NCBI GenBank assembly: GCA_937136425.1
Contig: CAKZON010000037.1
Location: forward strand, 62,001 to 126,000
DNA: 64,000 nt
Reading direction: 5' to 3'
Source of the DNA: an uncultured Crocinitomix sp.
Lineage (GTDB): Bacteria; Bacteroidota; Bacteroidia; Flavobacteriales_D; Crocinitomicaceae
The notes below the pieces were generated by a model. It saw nothing but the letters and a program-made list of their open reading frames with translations, did not search any database and was not told the origin of the DNA. A program made the position numbers and the translations under genes. Shown piece after piece: positions 25,408 through 34,386 of the stretch (within the stretch, counting starts at the first letter, position 1; every line of letters begins with the position of its first letter).

Positions 25408-27483
25408 ATGTATGCATATAATTATGGAATACAAAATTTTAATAAAAAATATCAACCACTGCACAATGTTGTGGTTTTTAATGATGAGATAATTATAGAG
25501 GATGATTCTGAAAAGGATCCGGAATCTCAAATTATAGATGAATCTGCCGTTTTGGAAAACCCAGAATATACACCTGCACCAGAAGAATACGCGTATTTTG
25601 AAGTTGAAAAATTAGGTCAATATGAAAATCGATTTAAGTCAATAAAAGAGAGCAGGATAATGAATAAACGACTTGCAGAAGACTATTTAATTCCCAATAA
25701 GTACATGAAAGATCTTGGGGCAGATAATATTCTCGACGAACGGCATTCGCCTCGTTTTCAGGTTTATGAATATCAAGGGAGATACATAGCGAAAACCGTT
25801 ACGGTGGAATTTTTGAAGTTTCTATATCCAGGTTATACAACTGAGTATGCATTGAATTTATATCGAGAATATTCACTAGAAGAAGTAGAGGTAACGGCTA
25901 AATCAAGAAAAAATAAAGACAAAACAATAAATAAAGTCAAAAAAAACATTTTTCAACTCTCTGGAAGCTTTTTAGAAGCATTAAAAAATAACCCAGATAT
26001 CTCTGTTATTTTCTTCTTTTCAAATGATGGTGCAAAAATAGAAAATACCCATTTGGACATTAATAAAATAAGAGACAATGAGATTGTGTTTTTTTTGGAG
26101 AAAGATGATAGTTACAATATTTTTGGGACGGTTGCACGAGTTTTAACTGGAGTAAATATTGAGTCATCCAGTATGTTTCCATCAAAGGCCATAGCTAGAT
26201 TAGCCAAAGTATTAGGAGTTGATGTGGATCAGGATCGAATAGAGGAGATTGCTGTTGAACATATTGATTATAAGAATAGGAAGGAAGAGCGTGGAATACT
26301 TTATTATCTTGGAAAAGCAGCAGAAATCATTAGTAGTGCAGGAGCTTGGTTGTTAAAAGTATCATTCGGAGATGGTTTGGTATTCATTGGCGACACAATT
26401 TCAGGGTTAAAATTTGGAGAACACCGTTGGAAATATTATGATAAAGAAGGAAATCCTGACCCCAAGTTTAGTCCGATTTTTCCAGGGCTTAAATCGGCTC
26501 TTGATTATTTAGAAAATTCTGAAAAAAAGAAAGAAGAAAAAGGCCCTACATTTCAAGATACTAAAGCAAAAATTCAGCAGAAATATGAAGATTTCTTAGA
26601 GATTATTCCAAATGATAGATTGAGAAAGTATTTAACAGAGAAATTACAGTTTATTCCTGATTTTCTTGCTGAACTAGACAGATGGTATCAGAAATTTCTC
26701 AGTTACTTAAAAAGTACAGTAAAAACAACATTAATCTATTTAAATGCCTTGTTTATTGGTATCGTAAACAGTCTTATTGAGGCTCTTGGAGGAATTATAT
26801 CCTTAGTAGGAATGATTTTAAGCCTACCTCATTATTTAAACAAAGCTGCTGATTCTGAAAACAAAAGTTCGAACATTAGTTTTGTTTTTGAACTGTTGGA
26901 AAATGGGATTGAAGGATTTGCAAAACTATTTACTATATCTAATCTAAAGGCCGTTTTTAAATTTAATGTGCAAGCGGTTGGTTTATTGTATGGTACGCTT
27001 TCAAATCCAGAAAGAGTTGTTACTAAATTTCAACAAGGAACCTCTTTTGTTAAAACACATATGGACAATATTGGCTATGTGGTTGGCTATGCTATTGGGG
27101 TTATTATTGAGGAGGTGCTCACCCTCATATTTACAGGTGGAGCAGGAAATATTGCCCAGGCCATAAAAATTACTGCGAATTCAATTAAGAAAGTTTTTAC
27201 AGCACCTAAGAGAGTGTTGAAATTAGCTGGGAGGAGCAAAAGTAAGATCAAAAATATTATGGTTCAGCTATTTAACAAAATAAAAAAATTCGATTTAAAA
27301 AAGGGATTGGAAACATTGTTGGAGTGGATTAAAAGGTTGATTTCAACAACAAAGCAATTGGCGAAAAAGAAATTTGATGAAATTTTTAGTCCAGCATCCA
27401 AAAACAGAATCAATCGAGCAAAGATGGAACCTTCTGCAATTGATGACTTTGGAAGGATTACTTTTTGTCCCATTAAAACATAG
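25408..27483 (+). CDS. Polymorphic-toxin-like protein with membrane segments, function unknown
   Basis: 691 aa without signal peptide. The N-terminal 100 residues are acidic; near residues 150-165 is LEEVEVTAKSRKNKD, like the E(V)VVTA-type linkers seen in Bacteroidota polymorphic toxins. Long hydrophobic stretches occur at about 441-473 (YLNALFIGIVNSLIEALGG) and 554-580 (YVVGYAIGVIIEEVLTLIFT), then a Lys-rich C-terminal 100 residues. The end is ordinary (stop TAG at 27481) and the next gene begins 5 nt later in another frame. It may be the carrier half of a toxin whose Hint-nuclease tail is now the separate next gene, or a pore-forming effector; neither is shown. Confidence 0.75.
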   Translation: MYAYNYGIQNFNKKYQPLHNVVVFNDEIIIEDDSEKDPESQIIDESAVLENPEYTPAPEEYAYFEVEKLGQYENRFKSIKESRIMNKRLAEDYLIPNKYMKDLGADNILDERHSPRFQVYEYQGRYIAKTVTVEFLKFLYPGYTTEYALNLYREYSLEEVEVTAKSRKNKDKTINKVKKNIFQLSGSFLEALKNNPDISVIFFFSNDGAKIENTHLDINKIRDNEIVFFLEKDDSYNIFGTVARVLTGVNIESSSMFPSKAIARLAKVLGVDVDQDRIEEIAVEHIDYKNRKEERGILYYLGKAAEIISSAGAWLLKVSFGDGLVFIGDTISGLKFGEHRWKYYDKEGNPDPKFSPIFPGLKSALDYLENSEKKKEEKGPTFQDTKAKIQQKYEDFLEIIPNDRLRKYLTEKLQFIPDFLAELDRWYQKFLSYLKSTVKTTLIYLNALFIGIVNSLIEALGGIISLVGMILSLPHYLNKAADSENKSSNISFVFELLENGIEGFAKLFTISNLKAVFKFNVQAVGLLYGTLSNPERVVTKFQQGTSFVKTHMDNIGYVVGYAIGVIIEEVLTLIFTGGAGNIAQAIKITANSIKKVFTAPKRVLKLAGRSKSKIKNIMVQLFNKIKKFDLKKGLETLLEWIKRLISTTKQLAKKKFDEIFSPASKNRINRAKMEPSAIDDFGRITFCPIKT

Positions 27484-27488
27484 GCCTT

Positions 27489-28730
27489 ATGAGAAAAATA
27501 TTAAACACAATTCTCAGGCATTTTGAGAATAAAAGAGAGCAAAAAAAGGCGTTAAATCTATTTCTGAAAACGCATAAATTAAAACTGATAGCTAAGCGAG
27601 ACACGAGCTTTACTATGGCCTGTTTGACAAGTGTTCCGAATAAAAAAACGGGGAAATTTGATTTAGTTACGGAAAAAGACGGCTACGTTCTGGACAAGAA
27701 CCTTACTGAAGACCAGCTAACTAAAAGAATTGAAGATTATACAAATGGAGCTAGAACGAATGACGTTTCGCTGGATGATTATTTAGACGATATAGTGAAA
27801 AAACGCAGAGGAGTAGATGCTATTGCCAGAGCAAAGCGTTTATGGAAGGAATTTAAGTATGAAGATCTGATTAAATTACCCCCGGATAGAAAAACACCTT
27901 GTTTTCTGGCTGGTACGTTTGTCACTACAAAAAGAGGAAATATACCGATTGAGAAAATTCAAAAAGGTGAAGTGGTTCAAACAATGAATTTTAACACACA
28001 AAAAATTGAATTTAAGCCTGTGATTGATACATTTAAGAATACTACTTTCAAGTACGTAAACATCCAAATTGAAAATGAAGGGCTTATTTCAAGTACAGGT
28101 AATCATAAGTTTTGGCTTCCACGAAAAAATATGTGGATGGCCGCTTCAAAACTCCGTGAAGGAGACTATCTCTTGGATAAAGAATTAAAAGAATCATTGA
28201 TTCAGAAAATTCAGGTGGTTATTTCTGAAGAGAAAACGTACAACCTGGAGGTTAAGGACAATTCAAATTATTTTGTAGGAACAAAAGGAGTACTTGTTCA
28301 TAATAGGTCTAAACTTGATAAGACACTTGCTAATGCCTTAAAAGAGGGTGATTATTTTTTTTATGAAATTTTGGGTAAGAATGAAAAAGCCATTTATGTT
28401 GGTTTAACTACCAGAACCATTGAAGGAAGGTATGCCGAGCATGTTTATGAAAATAAGCGAAAATTAGCAAAAGGTATTAAGAGAAAGAAATGGATAGAAA
28501 AAGCAATTAAACCTTCTGTAGAGATTAAAATAAATGGGAAGAAAGGACCCTTACGATTAACCGCATTTGAAGCTGCTATTATAGAGTTTCATGAAATTCA
28601 AAATCGTGGAGGAATAGGATCAAGCAAAATTAAAGGGATTCTTTATAACAAAGCCAAACCTATTGGTGAAAGCAGGTTTAATAAAATTAAGAAAAAACTT
28701 AAGCTTAACCCGTGTAGATTTTATGTCTGA
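27489..28730 (+). CDS. Hint-domain protein with C-terminal GIY-YIG-like nuclease (probable toxin)
   Basis: 413 aa. After a 137-residue Lys-rich N-terminal part comes a Hint (intein-like) domain: it begins CFLAGTFVTT (Cys138), has TGNH (Thr203, His206), and ends GVLVHN (His271, Asn272). These are the residues for autoproteolysis, which would free the last 141 residues. That tail reads as a GIY-YIG/URI-type nuclease: YFFYEI (Tyr289, Tyr292), IYVGLTTR (Tyr303, Gly305, Arg309), His318 and Glu361 in FEAAIIEFHE. Hint plus nuclease is a common arrangement of polymorphic toxins that act on DNA in rival cells. No signal peptide or sorting domain is seen, so the export route is unknown. A small downstream gene may encode immunity. 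Confidence 0.85.
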   Translation: MRKILNTILRHFENKREQKKALNLFLKTHKLKLIAKRDTSFTMACLTSVPNKKTGKFDLVTEKDGYVLDKNLTEDQLTKRIEDYTNGARTNDVSLDDYLDDIVKKRRGVDAIARAKRLWKEFKYEDLIKLPPDRKTPCFLAGTFVTTKRGNIPIEKIQKGEVVQTMNFNTQKIEFKPVIDTFKNTTFKYVNIQIENEGLISSTGNHKFWLPRKNMWMAASKLREGDYLLDKELKESLIQKIQVVISEEKTYNLEVKDNSNYFVGTKGVLVHNRSKLDKTLANALKEGDYFFYEILGKNEKAIYVGLTTRTIEGRYAEHVYENKRKLAKGIKRKKWIEKAIKPSVEIKINGKKGPLRLTAFEAAIIEFHEIQNRGGIGSSKIKGILYNKAKPIGESRFNKIKKKLKLNPCRFYV

Positions 28731-28789
28731 AAATCCAACTAACAAATTACGAGTCCAAGTAAACATTAATAACAATCTTAAACAAAATT

Positions 28790-29194
28790 ATGAGTTTTGA
28801 CAAAAAAATATTAGACGACATTTCTTGGTCCTTTGGGTTTGGAAGTTTTGGAAATCAAACTGTATTTACCCAAGAACTGAAAGAGTACAATGATGCCGTA
28901 AACAGAAGTGGAATTAATTACAATCAAATTATTTTGAAATCAAAAAGTATAATTGTCCTTTATGAAGCCTACAATATCGGTACGAATGACTTTGATGATA
29001 AACAGGTCAGGATTGAGGCAAATAACGGAACGTCCTTTTCAATAGCAGAACTTATGTTTAAACTTAATGAGGCTGTGAGCCCCTCTATAAAGGAATTGGA
29101 TAAGCGTTTTTTTGAAGGTCTTACCTTTGAAACTGCTGATAATCCAGCGGCTGATTTTGGAATCCCAATTTATCTACTTAATGTGGGATCATAG
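28790..29194 (+). CDS. Small protein, probable immunity protein for the nuclease toxin
   Basis: 134 aa, no signal peptide, acidic, no family recognised. It opens MSFDKKILDDISWSFGFGSF and ends IPIYLLNVGS. Its small size, charge and position 59 nt after a Hint-nuclease toxin gene on the same strand are the standard features of an immunity protein in polymorphic toxin loci, but that is inference from context. It is the last gene of the island run; the orphan gldM follows after 150 nt with its own promoter candidate. Confidence 0.7.
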   Translation: MSFDKKILDDISWSFGFGSFGNQTVFTQELKEYNDAVNRSGINYNQIILKSKSIIVLYEAYNIGTNDFDDKQVRIEANNGTSFSIAELMFKLNEAVSPSIKELDKRFFEGLTFETADNPAADFGIPIYLLNVGS

Positions 29195-29230
29195 GTAAGA
29201 GGATGGTTTTAGTGAATGTCTCGACCAGTA

Positions 29231-29238
29231 TAGCTTTG
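29231..29238 (+). promoter_or_regulatory. Candidate -7 promoter element for the orphan gldM
   Basis: TAGCTTTG matches the Bacteroidota -7 consensus TAnnTTTG. No clear TTTG -33 box lies at the right distance (the stretch around 29207-29210 is TTTT). If used, transcription would start near 29245 and include a leader with the small GC hairpin CCCC...GGGG at about 29312-29327, just before the gldM-like start. Confidence 0.4.
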
Positions 29239-29344
29239 TAAAGGCAAACTATAAAAAAAACTTAAAAGCCCGTTACTTTTTTTCTCTCTCTGCATTTCTT
29301 GATTAAACCGCCCCACCTCAAAGGGGACTTAAAATCAAGAAACT

Positions 29345-31069
29345 ATGGCCGGAGGAAAAGAAACACCAAGACAACGAATGATCGGGATGATGTATCTCGT
29401 TTTAACCGCCTTGCTAGCATTAAACGTAACAAAAGAAGTTGTTAATGCATTCGTAACAATAAACGACAAGCTAGATGCAAGTGCCGAAATTGTAAATAAT
29501 AAAATAGGAGAAGATTATGGATTGTTTGCGCAAAAAAAAGTATCGCTCTTAGCACAAAATAGAGATTTAACTGATTTTAATGTTTGGAATAATAAGGCAG
29601 ACACGCTAGAATTTGAAACAAGAATGCTTGTCAGTTATTTATTAACTGAATGTAGTGACATGATTGAGGAAGCCGAGGGGAAATCTTGGGTGGCGGAAAA
29701 TGGAACAGATGAAGATGGTTTTATTACCAAGTTGAAGCCTCTAATTGAAATTGATGTAAAAGATAATTACGACATTCCAACGCAATTGTTTATCGGTTCA
29801 AATCCTATGCAGCCAATTGAGCGTGGAAATGAATTAACGAAAAGAATTCATGCCTATAGAGATAAAGTAGCCACAATTATGGCGTCATACTCAAAAGGAG
29901 AGAAGGTTTATAGCTTTATTCCGCCAGCAAATCCAGAAGGTTTATCTCAAGCGTTAAATACTGTAAATCCAGAAGATTCAAGTAAAATCGCACATTTTTA
30001 TCAATCCTTAACTGTACCAGAAACGTTGTATGATTCTGGTGAAGAAAAGGATGTGCCTTGGGTTTCAGCAACGTTTAATCATGCGCCAATTGTTGCAGCT
30101 GCAGCAATGTTTACCTCGTTAAAAGTTGATGTTAAAAATGCAGAATCTATAGCGTGTGAATATTTGCTAGATAAAGTGAAAGCTCCAATATTTGTTTTCA
30201 ATAAAATTGAACCTATGGCTTTTGCAAATTCAAGTTATATCAATCAAGGAGAGTCATTGGCTTTAAAAGTGATGATTGCTGCATATGATTCTACCTCTAT
30301 TAATACGATTAAATGGGGAATGGATGAGGATACGTTACCTGAACGTTGGAAAGAAACTGAAGATGGGTTGAATTTGGATGGGGCAGAGGTAGGTTTTCAT
30401 AAGGTAAAAGGAGCAATAGGAATAAAAGAACGTGGAGTAACCGTTTGGAAGCCTTGGGAATTTGATTATACGGTAGGAGCTCCAATGGGCGCTATTTCTC
30501 AACCCAATATGCGTCTGCTTTATCGTGGATATGATAACGAGATTGAAGCGGCGGCATCAGGTTTCCCAGCAGACAAAGTATCCATTAGTGCCAGTAGTGG
30601 TTGCAGCGTGTCTAGAGGAGCAAACGGTAAATGGATTGTACGTGTTGGTGCAGGAGTGCGCAATGCAACACTAACTGTTCGCGGACAAAAGGAGGATGGA
30701 TCTGTAGTTACTGTAGCATCTAATACATTTGAGGTAAAACAATTACCAAAACCTGAAATATTTTTAGGAGGAATTGCAGGAGGACAGAATCCAGGGTGTA
30801 GTAGTGTGCGCGCTCAAACAAGAATATCCTTAAGATATGGAGAAGGAATACCATTAACAGGTGTCAATTTTACAATTGTTAAGGGATTCGTTGCGGTAGA
30901 AGGAATTACAGGTGAGGGAAAAATTAGTAGTAATGGGGCGCTAGATTCGAAAGCAAGACAAATTTTAACACAAGCGTGCGGAGGAAAAAAAGTTACGATA
31001 ACAGTAAAATATGTTGATCCATCTGGAACACAGAAAAATGCTAACCCTCTTGTATTCACTGTTCGTTAA
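29345..31069 (+). CDS. Orphan GldM paralogue
   Basis: 574 aa, intact, beginning MAGGKETPRQRMIGMMYLVL like the operon GldM and alignable to the end (PWVSATFNHAPIVAAAAMFT, IFLGGIAGGQNPG). The transmembrane helix and Arg9, the partner of the GldL Glu, are kept. No gldL, gldK or gldN lies nearby, so it would have to share the GldL from 7277-8125 or one encoded elsewhere. The periplasmic domains differ in many positions from the operon copy. It lies directly after the toxin-like island. It could form an alternative trunk for particular cargo, or simply be a duplicate; the sequence does not decide. Confidence 0.93.
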   Translation: MAGGKETPRQRMIGMMYLVLTALLALNVTKEVVNAFVTINDKLDASAEIVNNKIGEDYGLFAQKKVSLLAQNRDLTDFNVWNNKADTLEFETRMLVSYLLTECSDMIEEAEGKSWVAENGTDEDGFITKLKPLIEIDVKDNYDIPTQLFIGSNPMQPIERGNELTKRIHAYRDKVATIMASYSKGEKVYSFIPPANPEGLSQALNTVNPEDSSKIAHFYQSLTVPETLYDSGEEKDVPWVSATFNHAPIVAAAAMFTSLKVDVKNAESIACEYLLDKVKAPIFVFNKIEPMAFANSSYINQGESLALKVMIAAYDSTSINTIKWGMDEDTLPERWKETEDGLNLDGAEVGFHKVKGAIGIKERGVTVWKPWEFDYTVGAPMGAISQPNMRLLYRGYDNEIEAAASGFPADKVSISASSGCSVSRGANGKWIVRVGAGVRNATLTVRGQKEDGSVVTVASNTFEVKQLPKPEIFLGGIAGGQNPGCSSVRAQTRISLRYGEGIPLTGVNFTIVKGFVAVEGITGEGKISSNGALDSKARQILTQACGGKKVTITVKYVDPSGTQKNANPLVFTVR

Positions 31070-31198
31070 GATAAACTTGTATTAATTACAAGATGTAAAA
31101 ACCGTATATAAACTCAATTAACGAACGCCAGGTGAAGCCCGGATTATGAGATAGACTATAAGTTTGATTAGTCGCATCCGTAATTCGGGTTAATCTTG

Positions 31199-31206
31199 TA
31201 CCTTTG
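31199..31206 (+). promoter_or_regulatory. Candidate -7 promoter element for the ABC-F gene
   Basis: TACCTTTG matches TAnnTTTG 26 nt before the ATG. Just upstream, 31138-31146 (CCCGGATTA) can pair with 31181-31189 (TAATTCGGG) to form a 9-bp stem with one G-U pair; being upstream of the likely start of transcription it could be an operator rather than a leader structure. No good -33 TTTG is seen. Confidence 0.45.
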
Positions 31207-31231
31207 CATTTTTTAAGATTTAGATTTCAAA

Positions 31232-33169
31232 ATGGTCAGGTTCGGAGGATTATCATATCATTTACCACAAGGGTACTTATATAAAGACATTTCTTTATTC
31301 ATTGACCGTGGAGATAAAATTGGTTTAACAGGTAAGAATGGAGTGGGAAAATCCACTTTGCTTGGCCTTATTTCTAAGCAAATTGTTCCTAGTGACGGAA
31401 CAGTAGTTATTGAAAAAGGCGTTTCTATTGGTTATTTAACTCAGGATATAGAAATTCGAAAAGATGTATCTGTTAGAGAATATATTGAAAAATCAAACAA
31501 AGAAATTACAGAATTAAACAGTCGTTTAGATTTTGTGAATAATGAGTTAACTACTCGTACAGACTATGAGTCTGATTCATATTTAGGATTAATTAATGAG
31601 GTGACAGAGATTAATGATCGCCTTATGGTTTTGGATGCTCATGCCTTTGCCGAACGAATTGAGATTGTTTTAAAAGGTTTGGGTTTTAAGCAAGAAGAGT
31701 TTGATAACGAGATTGGAAGCTTTAGTGGTGGTTGGCAAATGCGGGTTGAATTAGCAAAGCTATTGGTAAATAACCCTGAGGTATTGTTGATTGATGAGCC
31801 TACTAATCACTTAGATATTGTTTCTATTCAGTGGTTAGAGAATTATTTGAAAAATTTTAAAGGAGGATTAGTATTGATCTCTCACGATAGAAGGTTTTTA
31901 GATAATGTAACAAATAGAACAATTGAAATTGCGAATCAACGATTGTATGATTATAAATGCAATTACTCACGCTATTTAGTATTGCACGCCGAAGAAATGG
32001 AGCGCGCTTATGCTGCTAAAAAGAATCAAGATCGTGAAATTAAACGAACCGAAGAGTTAATTAATAAATACCGAGCAAAGGCAAATAAAGCCTCTTTTGC
32101 GCAAAGTTTAATTAAAAAACTAGACAAGGTTGAACGAATCGAGGTAGATACTATTCAGCGTAAAGCATTTCATTTACGATTTACCTTGCAGCAACCTTCT
32201 GGAAAAAGGGTGATAGACATGAACGGCTTGAAAAAGTCTTTTGGTACTAAAACTATTTTTGACGGTTTAGAGGTGGTTTTGGCTCGTGGAGAGAAAGTTG
32301 CTCTTTTAGGACCAAATGGTGTAGGTAAATCTACATTGATCAAATGTATAACAGAAGAAATGACCTATGACGGTCAAATCGAACATGGACATAACGTTAC
32401 TGTAGGTTATTTTGCGCAGGATTCTGCCGAAAAGCTGGATGGAGAAAAAACGGTTTTTAAAACCATTGACGACATAGCGAAAGGAGAAAAAAGAAAAGAT
32501 ATCCGTTCTATTTTAGGAGCCTTTTTATTTAGTGGAGAAGAGTCTGAAAAAAAGGTGAAAGTTCTTTCTGGAGGAGAGCGAACACGATTGGCAATTTGTA
32601 AATTACTATTTCAAGAATTTAACTTCTTGATAATGGATGAGCCAACCAATCACTTAGATATTCAAAGTAAAGATATTCTTAAGGATGCACTTAAAAGTTA
32701 TGAAGGAACTTTGTTGTTAGTTTCGCACGATAGGGAGTTCTTAGATGGATTGAGTAACAAAATTTGGGAGATTCGAGAAGGTAAAATCAAAACGCATTAT
32801 TTTGGTGTTAATGAATTTTTGGAGCGTATTAATTACGAAGAAAATGAAATGGCTTCCAATAAGAATTCAAAAGCTGCAGAGAAACCAAAAAAGACGGAAG
32901 AAAAAAATCAACTTTCTTGGGAAGATCAAAACCAATTAAAGCGGTTAGAAAAGAAGATTAAGAAATACGAGCGTAAAATTGAGGAGTTAGAATTGGAGTT
33001 AAAGGAGAAGACAACTGCTCTTGAAGAAACGCCGTACGAAGAAACTGAAAACTATAATGCTGCTGCTGAAGCCTTCAAAAATACAGAAGCTGAATTAGAA
33101 AAAGCTATGAATATTTGGGAGGAGTCTGAAATGGAGTTAGACGAATTGAAAACTCGAGTTCAGAGCTAA
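31232..33169 (+). CDS. ABC-F family ATPase
   Basis: 645 aa with two ABC ATPase domains: Walker A GKNGVGKSTL and GPNGVGKSTL, signatures FSGGWQMRVELAKLL and LSGGERTRLAICKLL, Walker B LLIDEPTNHLD and LIMDEPTNHLD. There is no membrane domain. The linker between the domains and a C-terminal charged coiled coil (LKRLEKKIKKYERKIEELEL) fit the ABC-F group, which works on ribosomes (translation factors and resistance proteins such as EttA, Uup, YdiF). The closest role is probably a general Uup/YdiF-like factor; resistance is not indicated. Its stop codon overlaps the stop of the convergent acyltransferase gene by 4 nt. Confidence 0.92.
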   Translation: MVRFGGLSYHLPQGYLYKDISLFIDRGDKIGLTGKNGVGKSTLLGLISKQIVPSDGTVVIEKGVSIGYLTQDIEIRKDVSVREYIEKSNKEITELNSRLDFVNNELTTRTDYESDSYLGLINEVTEINDRLMVLDAHAFAERIEIVLKGLGFKQEEFDNEIGSFSGGWQMRVELAKLLVNNPEVLLIDEPTNHLDIVSIQWLENYLKNFKGGLVLISHDRRFLDNVTNRTIEIANQRLYDYKCNYSRYLVLHAEEMERAYAAKKNQDREIKRTEELINKYRAKANKASFAQSLIKKLDKVERIEVDTIQRKAFHLRFTLQQPSGKRVIDMNGLKKSFGTKTIFDGLEVVLARGEKVALLGPNGVGKSTLIKCITEEMTYDGQIEHGHNVTVGYFAQDSAEKLDGEKTVFKTIDDIAKGEKRKDIRSILGAFLFSGEESEKKVKVLSGGERTRLAICKLLFQEFNFLIMDEPTNHLDIQSKDILKDALKSYEGTLLLVSHDREFLDGLSNKIWEIREGKIKTHYFGVNEFLERINYEENEMASNKNSKAAEKPKKTEEKNQLSWEDQNQLKRLEKKIKKYERKIEELELELKEKTTALEETPYEETENYNAAAEAFKNTEAELEKAMNIWEESEMELDELKTRVQS

Positions 33170-34278
33170 ACCTTTTTAAATTCGCGCCTAAACCTTAAGA
33201 GGGGCTTTTCAAATAATTTATAGCTAATATCTGCCGCAACTATTGTTCCTATAAAGCCCGCAAGAATTACAATGGCAACAATATAGAATGACGTTAGGTT
33301 ATAATCTAAGGATTCTATAGCAATAGTCATCATAACACTAATTATCGCCTGGTAAACAATCATCCCATAACTGATTTTCCCTAAATAGGTTAAAATTTTC
33401 TTTGTTTTGAATTGAATAAAGGAGTTTTTTCCAAAAGTCTGTTCAATTATTATATATCCAAAAAATAGTGACGTTAGTACTGGAATTATAGCCGTTAAGT
33501 AAGAGTTTGCACTCAAAATATATCCACCTAAAAATAAGAGTCCTCCAATAATATAAATAAAGGAGTTTAGGTTTTTAGAAAACTCTTTCAATTTTGTGAC
33601 AACAGCATTTTCATTTCGTACGGCTGTGGCAGTTAAAACCCCAATGCCAATTGGTACACCAAAAGCCAAGGTATCCATAAAATATTCAGATCCATTTAAT
33701 TGATGTATAACTCTGCTAGCAATTCCAACTCCTATTAGTATGATGGCAATTAAATTGAGGTAATTATGAAAGAATCGTAAAATTAATCCCCAAAAAATGT
33801 AGAATTGTAAAAACATGAATACAGTGCAAATGAATGTGAAATAGATCAATTCAGGCCCTGCAAAATTAGAAAGGTAATTGGGGATTAACCAAAGGTAAGG
33901 TTCGGCACTTGGCGTTATCATTGGTTGCAAATCTAGCATGCGAATTAACCAAGGGTGCAAAATAAATGCAAATATAAGTGCGAGAAAAAGAACAGGTGCC
34001 AAACGTAAAAAACGACGTAAGTAAAAGTTCTTTAATGAAAAACTAGCCAAATATTTATATTCTCGTATCCCATGAGACGTAACTAAAAATGCTGTCAAAA
34101 AAAAGAGGAAATCAAAACTGCTAAGTGATATTTTTCCAGCTAAATTAGCCATCTGAGATAAGGCCTCAGAATTTTGCGGACTGATTAATGATAGTATAGA
34201 GAAGAGATAAATGGGTATAAAAACTAAAGCTTTTAAAGCATGAATATCTTTAAAGTGTAAACGTTTATTTCTGGGCAT
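33166..34278 (-). CDS. Acyltransferase family 3 membrane protein
   Basis: 370 aa, about ten hydrophobic segments. The pattern of an early NFYLRRFLRLAPVLFLALI and a loop with SHGIREYKYLA matches acyltransferase-3/OafA-YrhL proteins, which O-acylate surface polysaccharides, lipids or antibiotics. In the family a His in the first cytoplasmic region is usually essential; the candidate here is in VTSHGIRE. The gene is convergent with the ABC-F gene (4-nt overlap of stops) and divergent from lnt. Substrate cannot be predicted; no glycan cluster is next to it. Confidence 0.82.
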   Translation of the reverse strand: MPRNKRLHFKDIHALKALVFIPIYLFSILSLISPQNSEALSQMANLAGKISLSSFDFLFFLTAFLVTSHGIREYKYLASFSLKNFYLRRFLRLAPVLFLALIFAFILHPWLIRMLDLQPMITPSAEPYLWLIPNYLSNFAGPELIYFTFICTVFMFLQFYIFWGLILRFFHNYLNLIAIILIGVGIASRVIHQLNGSEYFMDTLAFGVPIGIGVLTATAVRNENAVVTKLKEFSKNLNSFIYIIGGLLFLGGYILSANSYLTAIIPVLTSLFFGYIIIEQTFGKNSFIQFKTKKILTYLGKISYGMIVYQAIISVMMTIAIESLDYNLTSFYIVAIVILAGFIGTIVAADISYKLFEKPLLRFRREFKKV

Positions 34279-34373
34279 TCGATTTTACTTTTGTGGTTCA
34301 TTCCTTGGGTTTTAAACAAATATATAAAAACTATTCTAATCAATGAATTCGGGTAAAATTCTGCAAATAATTA

Positions 34374-34381
34374 TAACTTTG
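34374..34381 (+). promoter_or_regulatory. Candidate -7 promoter element of lnt, leaderless transcript possible
   Basis: TAACTTTG fits TAnnTTTG only 6 nt before the lnt ATG at 34387. A start of transcription about 7 nt downstream would fall at the start codon, giving a leaderless mRNA. The -33 element is poor (ATTCGGG region). Confidence 0.4.
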
Positions 34382-34386
34382 TTTTC

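Noticed and set aside
29345..31069. Second gldM as a pseudogene
   Set aside because: The frame is intact over the full family length with conserved N-terminus and Arg9.
31138..31189. Hairpin before the ABC-F gene as an attenuator or riboswitch
   Set aside because: It is upstream of the likely promoter and would not be in the mRNA; noted only as a possible operator.
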